A stretch of DNA of 64,000 nucleotides from Candidatus Tiddalikarchaeum anstoanum (GCA_902385255.1 CABMEV010000003.1:1-64000), one strand, 5' to 3'; positions 25,009-35,058 are shown, counted from the stretch's first letter. The notes: generated by a model not told the origin, from the sequence alone. Numbers and translations are program-made.

Positions 25009-25910
25009 GTTTTTCTGATAAATAACCAGATTACCAATGATGATGCTATAGTAATTCCAATTATCTCCCAGAAACCAATCAGAGGAAGATTTACATTCAT
25101 CCCGAAAAAACCGGCTATTATTGTAGGCACGATGAGCAGTGAGCCTATGATTGTTAATTTATATATCTGTTCATTAAGCCTATTCTCCAATAAAGCCAAG
25201 TGCGTATTAATATCATTGTGCACTGACTCTTTAAGAAAGTCAATGTAGTCTATCATGTATAATAACCTGTCCTCTACGTGCTCACCGAAATACCTTAAGT
25301 TAATGTTAGGAACCTTGTTAGCCAAAATGTCAGATATGACTTCAGTGTCGCTCCTTACAATCCTTGAGATTAAGAATAAGTTCTCCTTCATATTACTCGT
25401 CTCCTCGAAGACGTTTTTAACATTCATTTTTTCAATATTGACATGTTTTCCTTCCTCATCAAGTTTCTCCTCAATGTTATGAACGTACTGGATGCTTCTC
25501 TCTATTAAATTGTCAAGTATGATTGAGAAAATATTAGTTATGCCGCTGGCCCTAACTTTCTTGCTGTGCAGCGTCTCGAATAATCCTTCCAATACTTTGC
25601 TGTCCTTATTAGTGATTGTTATTATATGGTTCTTTACCAATACGAATGTTATCTGCAGCATCTCCTTATCCTTAATTGGGAAGGATAATACTATTATGTT
25701 ATTTACACCCTCAGTTATTATGTTGGGCCTCTGCTCCTCTAATATGTCATCAGTGAACGCCGAATCCCATCTTAGTTTGTTCATTAATAATTTTTTGGTG
25801 TTTTCGTCAATTGTGATGAGCGTCCACGAGAATGCGCCTTCTAAAACTAAATCCTTGGCTACGTTTAAAGGATTAAAATTCTCATCATAACTTAACGATT
25901 TGACACTCAT
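25005..25910 (-). CDS. corA: CorA-like magnesium/divalent cation channel
   Basis: The C-terminus has two membrane helices, the first ending in the invariant GMN (FFGMNVNLP) that forms the pore entrance, and a short basic tail (WLFIRKT). The long N-terminal cytoplasmic domain is alpha/beta followed by a coiled stalk helix. The open frame reaches 25955, but the ATG complementary to 25908-25910 (MSVKSLSYDENF) follows a TATA-like tract at leaderless spacing. It gives 301 residues, normal for CorA. It converges with nrdG, overlapping by four bases. Confidence 0.9.
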   Translation of the reverse strand: MSVKSLSYDENFNPLNVAKDLVLEGAFSWTLITIDENTKKLLMNKLRWDSAFTDDILEEQRPNIITEGVNNIIVLSFPIKDKEMLQITFVLVKNHIITITNKDSKVLEGLFETLHSKKVRASGITNIFSIILDNLIERSIQYVHNIEEKLDEEGKHVNIEKMNVKNVFEETSNMKENLFLISRIVRSDTEVISDILANKVPNINLRYFGEHVEDRLLYMIDYIDFLKESVHNDINTHLALLENRLNEQIYKLTIIGSLLIVPTIIAGFFGMNVNLPLIGFWEIIGITIASSLVIWLFIRKT

Positions 25911-25999
25911 AATTTCTAGAAAAATAGTACGCGGAGTATTTTTAAAAACTTTCAAAAATAGAAACTTATTTATCCTAAGTTGATATTAATGCTAATTTA

Positions 26000-26722
26000 A
26001 TGAACGTTAAAATCTTTATACCTTTATTGTTAATTTCCTATGTTTTCGCTGCGAATGCTGCGTCAATAAGTGCAACTAATTCGGCTTCCATGGTTGTTAA
26101 CAATGTCAATATGACTATAGTCAGGCCTTCTCTAACCAGCTTAATTATTGGGAGTGCAGTAATTTCGAACTCTTCAATAACAGGCTCCAAATTAGACATT
26201 AATTCACAATCAACTGTTCCAATATATGTTAGCTCGAGCTTTGTCTATGTCAATAATACGCCTGTAGTTTCAGAGGAAGGCGCTGCAATTTCTGAAGTTA
26301 TGGTGAATGTTTTTACTAACAGCGGAATTTCATCTATTAATATTCAAAAAGTGCAGGGAGGTATTTCAATAACGGAGCCTCTACTGGCGCTGTCTGTGCC
26401 TCTTAACATACCTGATACTAACATCTTGGTGAGCGAGTCAAGACTTTATGTTGACATGCCAGGAAAAAGGATTGAGATTAATGTTATGCCTAGTTTGGCG
26501 TTAACAATATCCGGAGCAACAAATTCTTCGGTAACTAGTATTAGTTTAGTCAAATCAATTGATAATAATTCGATAAATTACGTGATTGATGAGGATAAAC
26601 TTGTTAAGATTTTATGGCTGTTTCCTGTTAAGATGAATGTTGTTTCAACTCTTGACAGCGGTACAGGAATGATTGTTCGGGTTGATAAGCCATGGTGGAG
26701 CATATTCGCAGGAGCAGAGTAG
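26000..26722 (+). CDS. Secreted hypothetical protein
   Basis: A signal peptide (MNVKIFIPLLLISYVFAANA) is followed by a beta-rich, Ser/Asn/Val-rich sequence with no recognised domain. No cell-wall anchor or C-terminal membrane helix is obvious. The last 31 bases overlap the start of the U32 peptidase, so the two genes are probably co-transcribed, though a functional link is not evident. Confidence 0.6.
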   Translation: MNVKIFIPLLLISYVFAANAASISATNSASMVVNNVNMTIVRPSLTSLIIGSAVISNSSITGSKLDINSQSTVPIYVSSSFVYVNNTPVVSEEGAAISEVMVNVFTNSGISSINIQKVQGGISITEPLLALSVPLNIPDTNILVSESRLYVDMPGKRIEINVMPSLALTISGATNSSVTSISLVKSIDNNSINYVIDEDKLVKILWLFPVKMNVVSTLDSGTGMIVRVDKPWWSIFAGAE

Positions 26723-27888
26723 AACTTTTAGCGCCGTGCCATGACTGGCCTACACTAGTTGCAGCTGTTCTTAACGGGGCGAACGCCGTCTATTTCGGGG
26801 TCTTAAAATATAATATGAGGATGGCGGCCAAGAATTTCCAAGCCAAAGACTTGCCTGAAATTGTTAATTATTGTCATTCTAAAAAAGTCAAGTGTTATCT
26901 AACATTAAACACTATTATTTATGAGGATGAGTTAAAAAGCGTTGAGAATGTAGTCAAGGCTGCTAAAATTGCAGGTATTGATGCATTAATAGTCAGCGAC
27001 TTAAGCGTTATAGAATTAGCCAGGAAGTATAATATTCCTTTTCATGTAAGCACGCAGGTTAATGTTAGCAACAGTGAGAGTGCGAATTTTTTTGCAAGAC
27101 TTGGCGCGAAAAGGGTGATTCTGGCAAGGGAGTGCACACTGAAACAGATTAAGAGTATAGTCAAGAATTCGAAGATTGGTGTTGAATTATTCGTTCATGG
27201 AGCTTTATGTATCAGCGTAAGCGGGAGGTGTTTCTTTTCAGAGAGTATTTATGGCAAGAGCGCCAACCGCGGCGAGTGTTTGCAGCCTTGCCGTCAGAAG
27301 TATACTGTTATTGGGGAGGATGGAGTGTTCTATTACGAGGACGGCCGTTTTTTGAACAGCAGGGATTTATGCATGATTGAATACGTTGACAAGTTGTTGA
27401 AATTAGGTGTTGTCTCTTTCAAGATTGAAGGAAGGATGCGCGACGCTGATTATGTTGGTACAGTGGTTAAGTGTTACCATGAAGCTATTGATAATTTCAG
27501 TAAGAGTGGGGTTAGCGATTGGAAGCGCCGTCTTGGCAGTGTTTTTAACCGCGGCTTTTGCACAGGGTTTTATTTCGGGTCGCCAAAAAGAGGTGTTGAA
27601 TTAAGTAAGAGGGGCAACGTTTCCCGGATTAAGCGGGTGGTTGTAGGCTGCGTTTTAAATTATTATCCGAAGAATGGTGTTGTTTATGTTAATCTTAACC
27701 ATGCAGGCTTGAATGTTGGCGATGAAGTATTAATTGAGGGTAAAACTACGAGTTTCAGGGAGAGGATAGGTTCAATATACATTGAAGGTGTAAGTTCTTC
27801 TTCTGCCAAAAAAGGTTCAAAGATTACTTTTAAAGTTTCATCAAAAGCGCGCAGAAATGACCAAGTATACGTTTTCAAGAAGATTTAA
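26692..27888 (+). CDS. U32-family peptidase-like protein
   Basis: The sequence follows the U32 pattern: VELLAPCHDWPTLVAAVLNG, ANAVYFGVLKYNMR, then VELFVHGALCISVSGRCFFS and NRGECLQPCRQKY with conserved cysteines, and SFKIEGRMRDADYVGTVV. The cysteines likely hold an iron-sulfur cluster. Relatives include collagenase-type PrtC and the tRNA/rRNA hydroxylation factors TrhP and RlhA, so RNA modification is as likely as proteolysis. The C-terminal beta domain is present. Length (398) is typical. Confidence 0.85.
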   Translation: MVEHIRRSRVELLAPCHDWPTLVAAVLNGANAVYFGVLKYNMRMAAKNFQAKDLPEIVNYCHSKKVKCYLTLNTIIYEDELKSVENVVKAAKIAGIDALIVSDLSVIELARKYNIPFHVSTQVNVSNSESANFFARLGAKRVILARECTLKQIKSIVKNSKIGVELFVHGALCISVSGRCFFSESIYGKSANRGECLQPCRQKYTVIGEDGVFYYEDGRFLNSRDLCMIEYVDKLLKLGVVSFKIEGRMRDADYVGTVVKCYHEAIDNFSKSGVSDWKRRLGSVFNRGFCTGFYFGSPKRGVELSKRGNVSRIKRVVVGCVLNYYPKNGVVYVNLNHAGLNVGDEVLIEGKTTSFRERIGSIYIEGVSSSSAKKGSKITFKVSSKARRNDQVYVFKKI

Positions 27889-27914
27889 AAATAAAGAAAC
27901 TTTATTGAATAAGT

Positions 27915-30900
27915 ATGGCTACGGAATCTGATTCTCAAAAAAAAGCATCTCCTTTTGCAACTTTTGATTTGGCACCTGAAGAGATTGAATCTATTGTTAA
28001 TGAGCTTGGAACAGGCGGTTTAATAGCTGAAGGCAAGTTAGACTTAGGTAAGTTTAATAGTAATATTAAAACTGCATCTGAAAATCTGAACTATATAATC
28101 CCAAGTATTGTGGCAGTAAGCAAGGGACAGGTTATGATTGTAAATGAAGGATTAGAGAACGTAGTTAACTTTATTCGCGCATTCCAAACTGTTAATACTA
28201 CATTTGCATTAGTTGCTGCAAATCCAACTGACGGAAATAAAATTTCACACTTGTTTGAAGATATTGATGAGATGCAGACTTTGGAAACAACAATAATTAA
28301 GAAAGTTAAGAGTTCACTGGAAAATTTAGGAAAGGACTTAAAAGACAGCATCAGCGAATCCGTTATTTACTACTCAGCATTAGCCCAGATAATATATTCT
28401 GAATCTGAAGAAGGAGTAATAGAACTGCCCCAATTTGAAGATTCAGAAATTAAGCAAAAGTTAATGGCTTCGATGCCTGAAGAATTCAAGAGTGGAACAA
28501 GGTTAAAGAAAGGTTTAGGGCTTGTTCAGTTAATAAAATCATTAGACGACCTTACGAAAGGAGTAAGTAAAATAAGCGAAAAAATAGGAGACAAAATAGG
28601 TATTGATTACATACCTATTAAAGCAAAAGGAACAGATAATGAAATTCATGAGATAAGACTAAAAGTTGACATTTTAGAATCACTTAAATCAATGAGTAAA
28701 GAATTAATCAGCGCATTAAATAAGGCAGGATTGTTATTCGCCGTACAAACAAATCAAGTTAAACAGATAAAAGCAGACCAGTACGGACAGTGGGTATTCT
28801 CACAGTATGGTGTAGAAAGCGTAAAAACATTAGTAAACAGCATAGACGAAACTAGTGAAATTATAAATTACTTCAAGGAGAAAGTTGCAAAAGCAGTTGG
28901 GATAGCGAATTATAAAGCAGGGGATACTTCTGTTAGCGGAAAATTCCTGCTTGAAAAATACGCTGCAATGGAAAGCACTGATAAAGCTGCAGAAGAAGCT
29001 AATAAATTACACAATGAAATCGTAAAAAAACAGGCTGAGTTTATAGACAAAGTCGTACAAGCATTTGCAAAAATTGTTGCAGCATGGGGAGACTCAGTTG
29101 ATAATGAAATACAAATAGGTCAAGTTGCTGGAAAATCTGTTGACGTATTAAGAAAATTATCCGAAGTAGAATTAAAGGTTGACAAGTCATTAAATCAGGA
29201 TGCATTATTAATAACAATAGACGCGCAAAGGTCAATAACTAAGACGTGTGATACTGCAAAAGATTTGAAAAACTTAGGACAAGTAATGAGATTCCTGCTT
29301 GACAGGGTTAAATCACTGCTTGCCTTCAATAAAGGAATGCATTTAGATATAACAAAATATACAGAAAAAGTTGGTGAAACAAAAGAATTCCAGAAAGCGC
29401 AGAAAGAAAAATCTAGAAAAGCACTTTATAAAACATATGCAGATAAGATAAAATCCATTTCTGTTGTGTTCAATGGTTTTACAGAAACCATGATTAAACT
29501 TTCAGAACTTGCGCGAAAATCAGATAACCTGCATTTCTTTGAACGATTTGTAGACAATTACAAGCAAGTTAAAGAAAGCATGAACTCATTAAAACAATTA
29601 ATAAACAAGAGTACAGAAAATGTTAATGCAACTAATTTCTCAGAATCTTGCAAAGAACTTAATATAGGAGACCAGATATCACTAGATAAAGTCGCTAAGA
29701 AACTGCACTTATTATTTGAGGACTTTAAGAGTCTTAGAGAAACATTCAGAGCTGACTTTGAAGAATACAAAGTGCTTTCAGTACATTATAAATCATTTAT
29801 AGACCAGATACAGCCATTGTTAGGTGTACTTGATTACGTGGTAGGCATCGATAAAGACTTGGCAGACAAAGAACTTGACTACAAACTATTAAACGCATCA
29901 ATATATGCGTTTAAGGATGTTTTTGAGGATATTAAAAAATCGCAGAATGAACAAGTAAAGATTGACCAGCAATTAATGAAGTTAATGGAACAATTGGGTA
30001 TGAATAGACTTGACACGTATAAGAAATATAAAGAGGACTTATTTGGAACTGAAACTAAACTATCAAAATTATTTGATGAATTAGAACTATTCGTGAAACA
30101 GGGGCTTGAAGAACAAGGCCGACTTAAAGATGCATACAGCCAGGTTAAACAATGGGTTAAAACCTTCGAAGTGGACTTTAAGAGATATGAAACTGACTTG
30201 AATGAAGCAAAAGTAAACTTTTTCAGCAAACTTTTCAATGCAGATAATTACAAGAAGACAGCATTCTGGGAGAGGCTAAATGATATCGAGAAGTCACTTA
30301 TAAATTATGATGACAAGATAAACCAATTAGAACACCTTGAATTATCAGAAATAAAACCAGGCAATGAAGTTAAAGGATTCTGCGATAACTCAATTGAATT
30401 TGTTAAAAAACTGCTTAATGGATACTCAAGCGTCGTTAATGAGATGTACTCTATTGCAAGCATAATGGCCTTATTCTTAGGGAATATCAAGACGCTACTT
30501 GATGAAGGATTCATAAAAGAATTTAAGGACACATTCGAGCTTATAGATAAAGCAAATAATAAATTGTCAGAAATTAAGAAAAAAACAGGCGCTGAAATGG
30601 ACGAGTTCGAGAACGTATCAACTTCACAAATAATGCCTATATTAGATAAACTGAAACCATTAATGAGTAATGAAAAAGAAGGCAAAGAAACAAAATGGAA
30701 CTTTTACTCAATATCCGAGCGCGCAAAGATGCAGGAACAATTATTGTTAAGGTACAAGGATGAAATTGCAAAGGATGTGGATGAAGTAAGGGGGTTATTA
30801 ATAAAATTCTTCGTTTACTACCTGAAGAAAGTACTTCCTAAAGAAGAAGCAGATAAGTACGAAGCACTTTACAGAATCTATTGGGAGAAAACAGGACCTG

Positions 30901-30941
30901 CTTTCGTTGCAAAAGAAACTAAAGCATCTAAGAAGAAGTAA
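27915..30941 (+). CDS. Large all-helical protein, 1008 residues
   Basis: I recognise no domain. The protein is soluble, rich in Lys, Glu, Leu, Ile and Asn, has almost no cysteine, few prolines, no signal peptide and no membrane segment. Helical heptad-like stretches run through most of its length (for example FNGFTETMIKLSELARKSD and YKQVKESMNSLKQLINK). The N-terminus is polar (MATESDSQKKASPF) and the tail basic (KETKASKKK). It resembles in composition and build the long proteins at 49257 and 51455 in the pilus locus; whether they are homologous needs alignment. Confidence 0.65.
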   Translation: MATESDSQKKASPFATFDLAPEEIESIVNELGTGGLIAEGKLDLGKFNSNIKTASENLNYIIPSIVAVSKGQVMIVNEGLENVVNFIRAFQTVNTTFALVAANPTDGNKISHLFEDIDEMQTLETTIIKKVKSSLENLGKDLKDSISESVIYYSALAQIIYSESEEGVIELPQFEDSEIKQKLMASMPEEFKSGTRLKKGLGLVQLIKSLDDLTKGVSKISEKIGDKIGIDYIPIKAKGTDNEIHEIRLKVDILESLKSMSKELISALNKAGLLFAVQTNQVKQIKADQYGQWVFSQYGVESVKTLVNSIDETSEIINYFKEKVAKAVGIANYKAGDTSVSGKFLLEKYAAMESTDKAAEEANKLHNEIVKKQAEFIDKVVQAFAKIVAAWGDSVDNEIQIGQVAGKSVDVLRKLSEVELKVDKSLNQDALLITIDAQRSITKTCDTAKDLKNLGQVMRFLLDRVKSLLAFNKGMHLDITKYTEKVGETKEFQKAQKEKSRKALYKTYADKIKSISVVFNGFTETMIKLSELARKSDNLHFFERFVDNYKQVKESMNSLKQLINKSTENVNATNFSESCKELNIGDQISLDKVAKKLHLLFEDFKSLRETFRADFEEYKVLSVHYKSFIDQIQPLLGVLDYVVGIDKDLADKELDYKLLNASIYAFKDVFEDIKKSQNEQVKIDQQLMKLMEQLGMNRLDTYKKYKEDLFGTETKLSKLFDELELFVKQGLEEQGRLKDAYSQVKQWVKTFEVDFKRYETDLNEAKVNFFSKLFNADNYKKTAFWERLNDIEKSLINYDDKINQLEHLELSEIKPGNEVKGFCDNSIEFVKKLLNGYSSVVNEMYSIASIMALFLGNIKTLLDEGFIKEFKDTFELIDKANNKLSEIKKKTGAEMDEFENVSTSQIMPILDKLKPLMSNEKEGKETKWNFYSISERAKMQEQLLLRYKDEIAKDVDEVRGLLIKFFVYYLKKVLPKEEADKYEALYRIYWEKTGPAFVAKETKASKKK

Positions 30942-30976
30942 ATACATTTTTATTTCTTCCAATTTTATATTTTTTA

Positions 30977-31516
30977 ATGATTATCACGCTTACAGGCGAC
31001 TTAGGAAGCGGCAAAAGCACAGTTGCAAAACTCCTCTCTGAAAAATTACGATACAAGTTCTACTCAACAGGTTCAATATTCAGAAAAATAGCACAGGAAG
31101 AAGGCTTCTCACTTGAAGAGTTTACAAAAAAAGCCGAGACAGACCCTGGCATAGACCAGAAAATAGATGATTACCAAGTCAGTATCGGAAAGACCGAGGA
31201 CGGCTTCGTACTGGAAGGGCGATTAGGATTCCATTTCATACCAGGAAGCGTGAAAGTATGCCTCCGCGTCTCAGGAGATGAAGCGGCTAGAAGAATAATG
31301 AACGACCACAGAGTAGATGAGAAGTATGACAGTTTGGAGGAAGCGAAAGAGCATATAGAAATGAGGAGAAAAAGCGAAGAAGAACGCTATAAGAGACTAT
31401 ACAACATCGACTTGGAAGATGATTCACAGTTTGACTTAGTCATAAATACGACAAAACTCTCAATAGGTAAAGTAACAGAGAAGATAATAAAATATATAGA
31501 AAAAATTAAGAAATAA
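30977..31516 (+). CDS. cmk: Archaeal cytidylate kinase
   Basis: The P-loop TLTGDLGSGKST starts at residue 4, followed by YSTGSIFRKIAQEEG and DDYQVSIGKTEDGFVLEGRL. This is the archaeal-type CMP kinase of about 180 residues, which converts CMP and dCMP to the diphosphates. It converges with a small basic protein gene. The cytosolic enzyme is complete. Confidence 0.88.
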   Translation: MIITLTGDLGSGKSTVAKLLSEKLRYKFYSTGSIFRKIAQEEGFSLEEFTKKAETDPGIDQKIDDYQVSIGKTEDGFVLEGRLGFHFIPGSVKVCLRVSGDEAARRIMNDHRVDEKYDSLEEAKEHIEMRRKSEEERYKRLYNIDLEDDSQFDLVINTTKLSIGKVTEKIIKYIEKIKK

Positions 31517-31520
31517 TTTT

Positions 31521-31751
31521 TTATCCCTTAATCTTCTTAGCACTCTCAGATATCTTGTTAGCGATAAGTTTCAATTCCTTAGCCAAGTCAAGCCTTGCCT
31601 TTTTAACAACACTGCCTTCCCTGAACTTAACTTTCACTCTTCCAAAATCCTTTTCAACCTTGTTGCTGACATCTTTTGCAATCTTTTTAACATGCAAATA
31701 AGCCTGCCTGCTCTGGTCTTCAAAATTTTTAACATCTTTTTTAGTAATCAT
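31521..31751 (-). CDS. Small basic helical protein, 76 residues
   Basis: The protein is lysine-rich and predicted helical with two segments (VKNFEDQSRQAYLHVKKIAK and ARLDLAKELKLIANKISE). No family is recognised and no membrane helix is present. It lies between cmk (convergent) and the DUF2207 gene (same strand, 35 bases upstream). Confidence 0.5.
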   Translation of the reverse strand: MITKKDVKNFEDQSRQAYLHVKKIAKDVSNKVEKDFGRVKVKFREGSVVKKARLDLAKELKLIANKISESAKKIKG

Positions 31752-31786
31752 AAATGAAATAATAATACTGGAATGCTTAAAAATAC

Positions 31787-33640
31787 TTACCTAGCTCCGC
31801 CTCCGCCCCCTCCGTGGCCTCCTCCAAACCCTCCTCCGCCGCCACCGAATCCTCCGCCTCCATGCCCGCCATAATGGCCGCTGCTGCTTCTGGAAACATT
31901 GCTTGAACTAAGGAAACTATTATGCATAGTATGATAGAAATGAGGGTGGTAGTAGAATACTGAAACATTGCTTGCTTTGTCAAAATTAGGCACTTTAACC
32001 TTCATTACTTTTATCACATTATCCGCGACGCCTAACACTATTGCATAAACCAGGAAGTGCTCCCAGATAATAATACTCTGAGGCGGGTGCTCGTTAAGAA
32101 GCGAGTAATCCTCCAAGAATTTCTTAAAACCCTCCCATCTTAAACTGAATAACCTGCCTTTTTCAGTCCACTTTCCTAATATTTTTGCCGAGACTATATT
32201 AAGAATTATAGTTAGTATAAAACTGCAGACGAAGCCAAAAACCCTTGCATCATTAGCCACTAATAATATGCCTCCAAAAAATCCTAACATGTGAAATGCT
32301 ACAAATATCAGCAAAAAAAATCCAATAGGATTATTGCCCTTTATCAGCGAGTATATAATAAAAATGAAAGGCAGGTAGAAAATCAGTGAAATAATAGTAA
32401 AAGCTGAAATCATGTTTGAGAAAAAAGTAATAATTCCAAATACTCCAAGCATGAGGGCTGAGTACTTCAAATATTTATTGTTGCCTTCGTTTATGAAATA
32501 ATCCTCCTTATTTATTTTTTCCCTGACAATTTTTTTCCAGTCGCTAAAGAGTTTCTGGAACTTAGAACTCTCATCGTAATCCTGCAGTTTTTTCTCAAAA
32601 CTCTGCCAGACCAAGGAGCCTTCTTTGCTGTATTTTTTCAAGAAATCTAACACTTTAATCTCGGACTCCTCCAATTCTTCAGTGCTCTTTTCATTAAATG
32701 TTATGATAACATTTTTTTCATCACCCTTTATTGACAAATACTTCTTCTCAGCAAGGTAGAAAATAGTTGCCGTGAAAGCATCCATTGAAGGTTCGCATGT
32801 ACTGTAAGCGTTTAATGTCGCGCTAAGAAGGGCTGGACTTTCAGATGTTGGAGGCTCATTCTCATACGTTCTTTTATAATCAACTTCAAACTCCCTGCCA
32901 TACTTTTGATAAATAAAATAGAATAAGAATATGGGAAAAGAGATAAAAAGTATGAAACTTATAAAATTTAAAACAGAGCTTAAAGTATAACCTGTTTCAA
33001 CAGCTTTTTGCTCATCAATAATTGTTCCGGAATGAACGTTAGCTTGTTCTGTATTAGTTAAAGGATTCGCTAATATCTGAATCTCAAACCAGTGGCCCTC
33101 TGCTACATTACTAGCTGAGAAAATAACGCTTTTAGTGGTGTTATAATAATTATTACTTAATTCTGCATTGTGAACCCAGTACTCTATTAATGGGGTTGGC
33201 ATATTAATAGTCATGTACACATTATCAGCTTTAGGTTCACCCCTCCCCCAGAATACGTACTGCAGGCTTGACGCGTCAGTGTACGCGTCAACAGCGTGGC
33301 TCATATTATAAACCATTATTACTGAAGTGTCCCTGTCGCACTGAGGATTGTTAAAATTGAACTCGTAAATGTAGTTGCTGCTGTCCCCGGGCGTTGTCGA
33401 ATAGAAAGGCTCATTAGAGGAGCCTTCAAAACCTGTTATGTAAGACTCGGCGAGTGTTGGAATCTCACGATAGATGATGCTGTAGCAGCCAATAAAAGTA
33501 TAAGTTTTTTCTTCAACTACGTTGACCAATCCGTTGTCCAATACGTTTATCGTGATATTTGCAGATTTTACATGAAAATCCCTGGCAAAAACAGGACTGA
33601 GAAATAATAAGACGAGCAGTGTTAATGCTAACTTTTTCAT
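31787..33640 (-). CDS. DUF2207 membrane protein with glycine-rich tail
   Basis: A signal peptide (MKKLALTLLVLLFLSPVFA) precedes a beta-rich extracellular DUF2207 domain (about 20-200; NVLDNGLVNVVEEKTYTF), one membrane helix near 230, a cytoplasmic segment, two more helices around 390-460 and a final glycine-rich tail (GGHGGGGFGGGGGGFGGG) with Ser/His before it. The function is unknown. Pairing with LemA, encoded three bases upstream on the same strand, is common in bacteria and archaea. The tail encoded near 31790-31870 is low complexity. Confidence 0.85.
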   Translation of the reverse strand: MKKLALTLLVLLFLSPVFARDFHVKSANITINVLDNGLVNVVEEKTYTFIGCYSIIYREIPTLAESYITGFEGSSNEPFYSTTPGDSSNYIYEFNFNNPQCDRDTSVIMVYNMSHAVDAYTDASSLQYVFWGRGEPKADNVYMTINMPTPLIEYWVHNAELSNNYYNTTKSVIFSASNVAEGHWFEIQILANPLTNTEQANVHSGTIIDEQKAVETGYTLSSVLNFISFILFISFPIFLFYFIYQKYGREFEVDYKRTYENEPPTSESPALLSATLNAYSTCEPSMDAFTATIFYLAEKKYLSIKGDEKNVIITFNEKSTEELEESEIKVLDFLKKYSKEGSLVWQSFEKKLQDYDESSKFQKLFSDWKKIVREKINKEDYFINEGNNKYLKYSALMLGVFGIITFFSNMISAFTIISLIFYLPFIFIIYSLIKGNNPIGFFLLIFVAFHMLGFFGGILLVANDARVFGFVCSFILTIILNIVSAKILGKWTEKGRLFSLRWEGFKKFLEDYSLLNEHPPQSIIIWEHFLVYAIVLGVADNVIKVMKVKVPNFDKASNVSVFYYHPHFYHTMHNSFLSSSNVSRSSSGHYGGHGGGGFGGGGGGFGGGHGGGGGGAR

Positions 33641-33642
33641 CT

Positions 33643-34179
33643 TTACAATTTTACCCCTTCATACTTTGACTCTTCATTAAAACTCTCTTTCAAATGGAAC
33701 TTGAATAATCCGGAAACAATGTTCGAAGGAAAAGACTTAACTTCCGTATTATACTTGTACACGGTGTCATTGTAAAACTGCCTGGTGAAAGCTATCTTAT
33801 TTTCAATATCGCTTAACTCCTCCTGAAGTTTTAAGAAATTCTCATTAGCCTTAAGTGTCGGATAATTCTCAGCGACTACGAATATCTGCTTTAACTCTTT
33901 GCTCAATTTCTTGTTTAGTTCATACTTTTTCGAAACGCTGCTAGTCTGCATTAACTCAGTCCTGAACCTTGTTATATCGGTCAGCGTCTGCTTCTCATAT
34001 TTTGAATAACCTTTAACTATTTCAACAAGGGATGGGATTAAGTCCGCCCTTTTTTTAAGCTGAACGTTAATCTGACTCCACGAGTTAATAACCCTGTTAT
34101 TCAGGCTTACCAGCGAATTATAAATCGAGCCAACATATATTCCTATAACAACCAATACCGCCAGAATTATCTCTATCAT
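33643..34179 (-). CDS. lemA: LemA family protein
   Basis: One N-terminal membrane helix (MIEIILAVLVVIGIYVGSIY) is followed by the LemA helical bundle: NRVINSWSQINVQLKKRADL is the conserved opening and RQFYNDTVYKYNTEVKSFPS the conserved end. Length (178) is standard. It is the upstream member of a LemA-DUF2207 operon. Function is not established; membrane remodelling or stress roles have been proposed. Confidence 0.92.
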   Translation of the reverse strand: MIEIILAVLVVIGIYVGSIYNSLVSLNNRVINSWSQINVQLKKRADLIPSLVEIVKGYSKYEKQTLTDITRFRTELMQTSSVSKKYELNKKLSKELKQIFVVAENYPTLKANENFLKLQEELSDIENKIAFTRQFYNDTVYKYNTEVKSFPSNIVSGLFKFHLKESFNEESKYEGVKL

Positions 34180-34227
34180 ATTTAAACATTTACAGAAGCC
34201 ATAGGTGTTTAAAAAATTATATTTTTT

Positions 34228-35058
34228 TTAATATTTTATGTTTGACGAAGCGTCTATTATCTGTCTCCAATCATACCTTAACTTGTTTATCTCCTCAGTC
34301 GTGAAGCCCATGCTTAACAATTGGTTGTCTGTTTTGTTGTCAAAATCCTTAATAAGTATTATATTATTCTGGCTCAGTTTTTGAATAAGGTAGCTTCCTG
34401 CGCTTGGAAGCAGTGTTACAGGGTATAACTTGTTCTTATCTATAAGTCTTGACAAGCTTGCATTCTTTGGATACCTCCAGCCTAATAGTTTGACCTTCCA
34501 ATACTCTGCATAAGCTATTGCATCATCCGAGAATCTAGTGTTTGTGGCAACCCATACAGTCTTGAAATTGTAGCCCTTCTCCCTAGATGCATCTTTAAGG
34601 TCTAATAATCTGGCATACGAGTACATAACATCCCTGATATTCGTTCCAAGCCCTGCCTCGTTGTGATACTTGCATTCCACAAAGAAATCATTGCCGACAA
34701 CATCTAATTCGTGAGTAACACACAAGCTAGGCAGTGTCTGTCTCACTTTCACTTTCTGCCCCAGGAATTCGAAAATTCTTGCTATGAAATCCTCAAATAA
34801 GTAGCCGCTTGGCCCGAGATTCGAGATAGACCTCTTTAATGAGTAAATGCTTGCAGTGTACTTGTTCGAGTATTTTGAGACTAACTTGTACACTAACTGG
34901 TATAACTGCGGAGTAGATATAGTGTTGAACTTCCTGCTCTTAATCTCCTTTAGAACAGTCTTAGCAGTTCCCTCGTCAACACCGCTGCGTATCATGCTTT
35001 CTTTCACTTTATTCTCGTCGAAGGGCTGTATTGACCCATCTCTTTTGATGACACGCAT
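34228..35058 (-). CDS. ATP-cone fused to Mrr-like restriction endonuclease
   Basis: Residues 1-90 form an ATP-cone (MRVIKRDGSIQPFDENKVKE and ISTPQLYQLVYKLVSKYS). The middle carries a PD-(D/E)xK core: LFEDFIARIFEFLG, then HELDVVGNDFFVECKYHN with the catalytic Asp and ExK. A C-terminal helical segment (IIDKNKLYPV...QLLSMGFTTEEINKL) may bind DNA. The fusion suggests DNA cleavage controlled by adenine nucleotide, and similar proteins exist in other prokaryotes. It has no methylase beside it, so it is not an ordinary restriction-modification pair. Confidence 0.8.
   Translation of the reverse strand: MRVIKRDGSIQPFDENKVKESMIRSGVDEGTAKTVLKEIKSRKFNTISTPQLYQLVYKLVSKYSNKYTASIYSLKRSISNLGPSGYLFEDFIARIFEFLGQKVKVRQTLPSLCVTHELDVVGNDFFVECKYHNEAGLGTNIRDVMYSYARLLDLKDASREKGYNFKTVWVATNTRFSDDAIAYAEYWKVKLLGWRYPKNASLSRLIDKNKLYPVTLLPSAGSYLIQKLSQNNIILIKDFDNKTDNQLLSMGFTTEEINKLRYDWRQIIDASSNIKY

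Noticed and set aside
31787-31983. Alternative minus-strand frame (68 codons) rich in Ala/Glu
   Set aside because: It lies within the glycine-rich tail of the DUF2207 gene and arises from the repetitive GC-rich codons in another frame.
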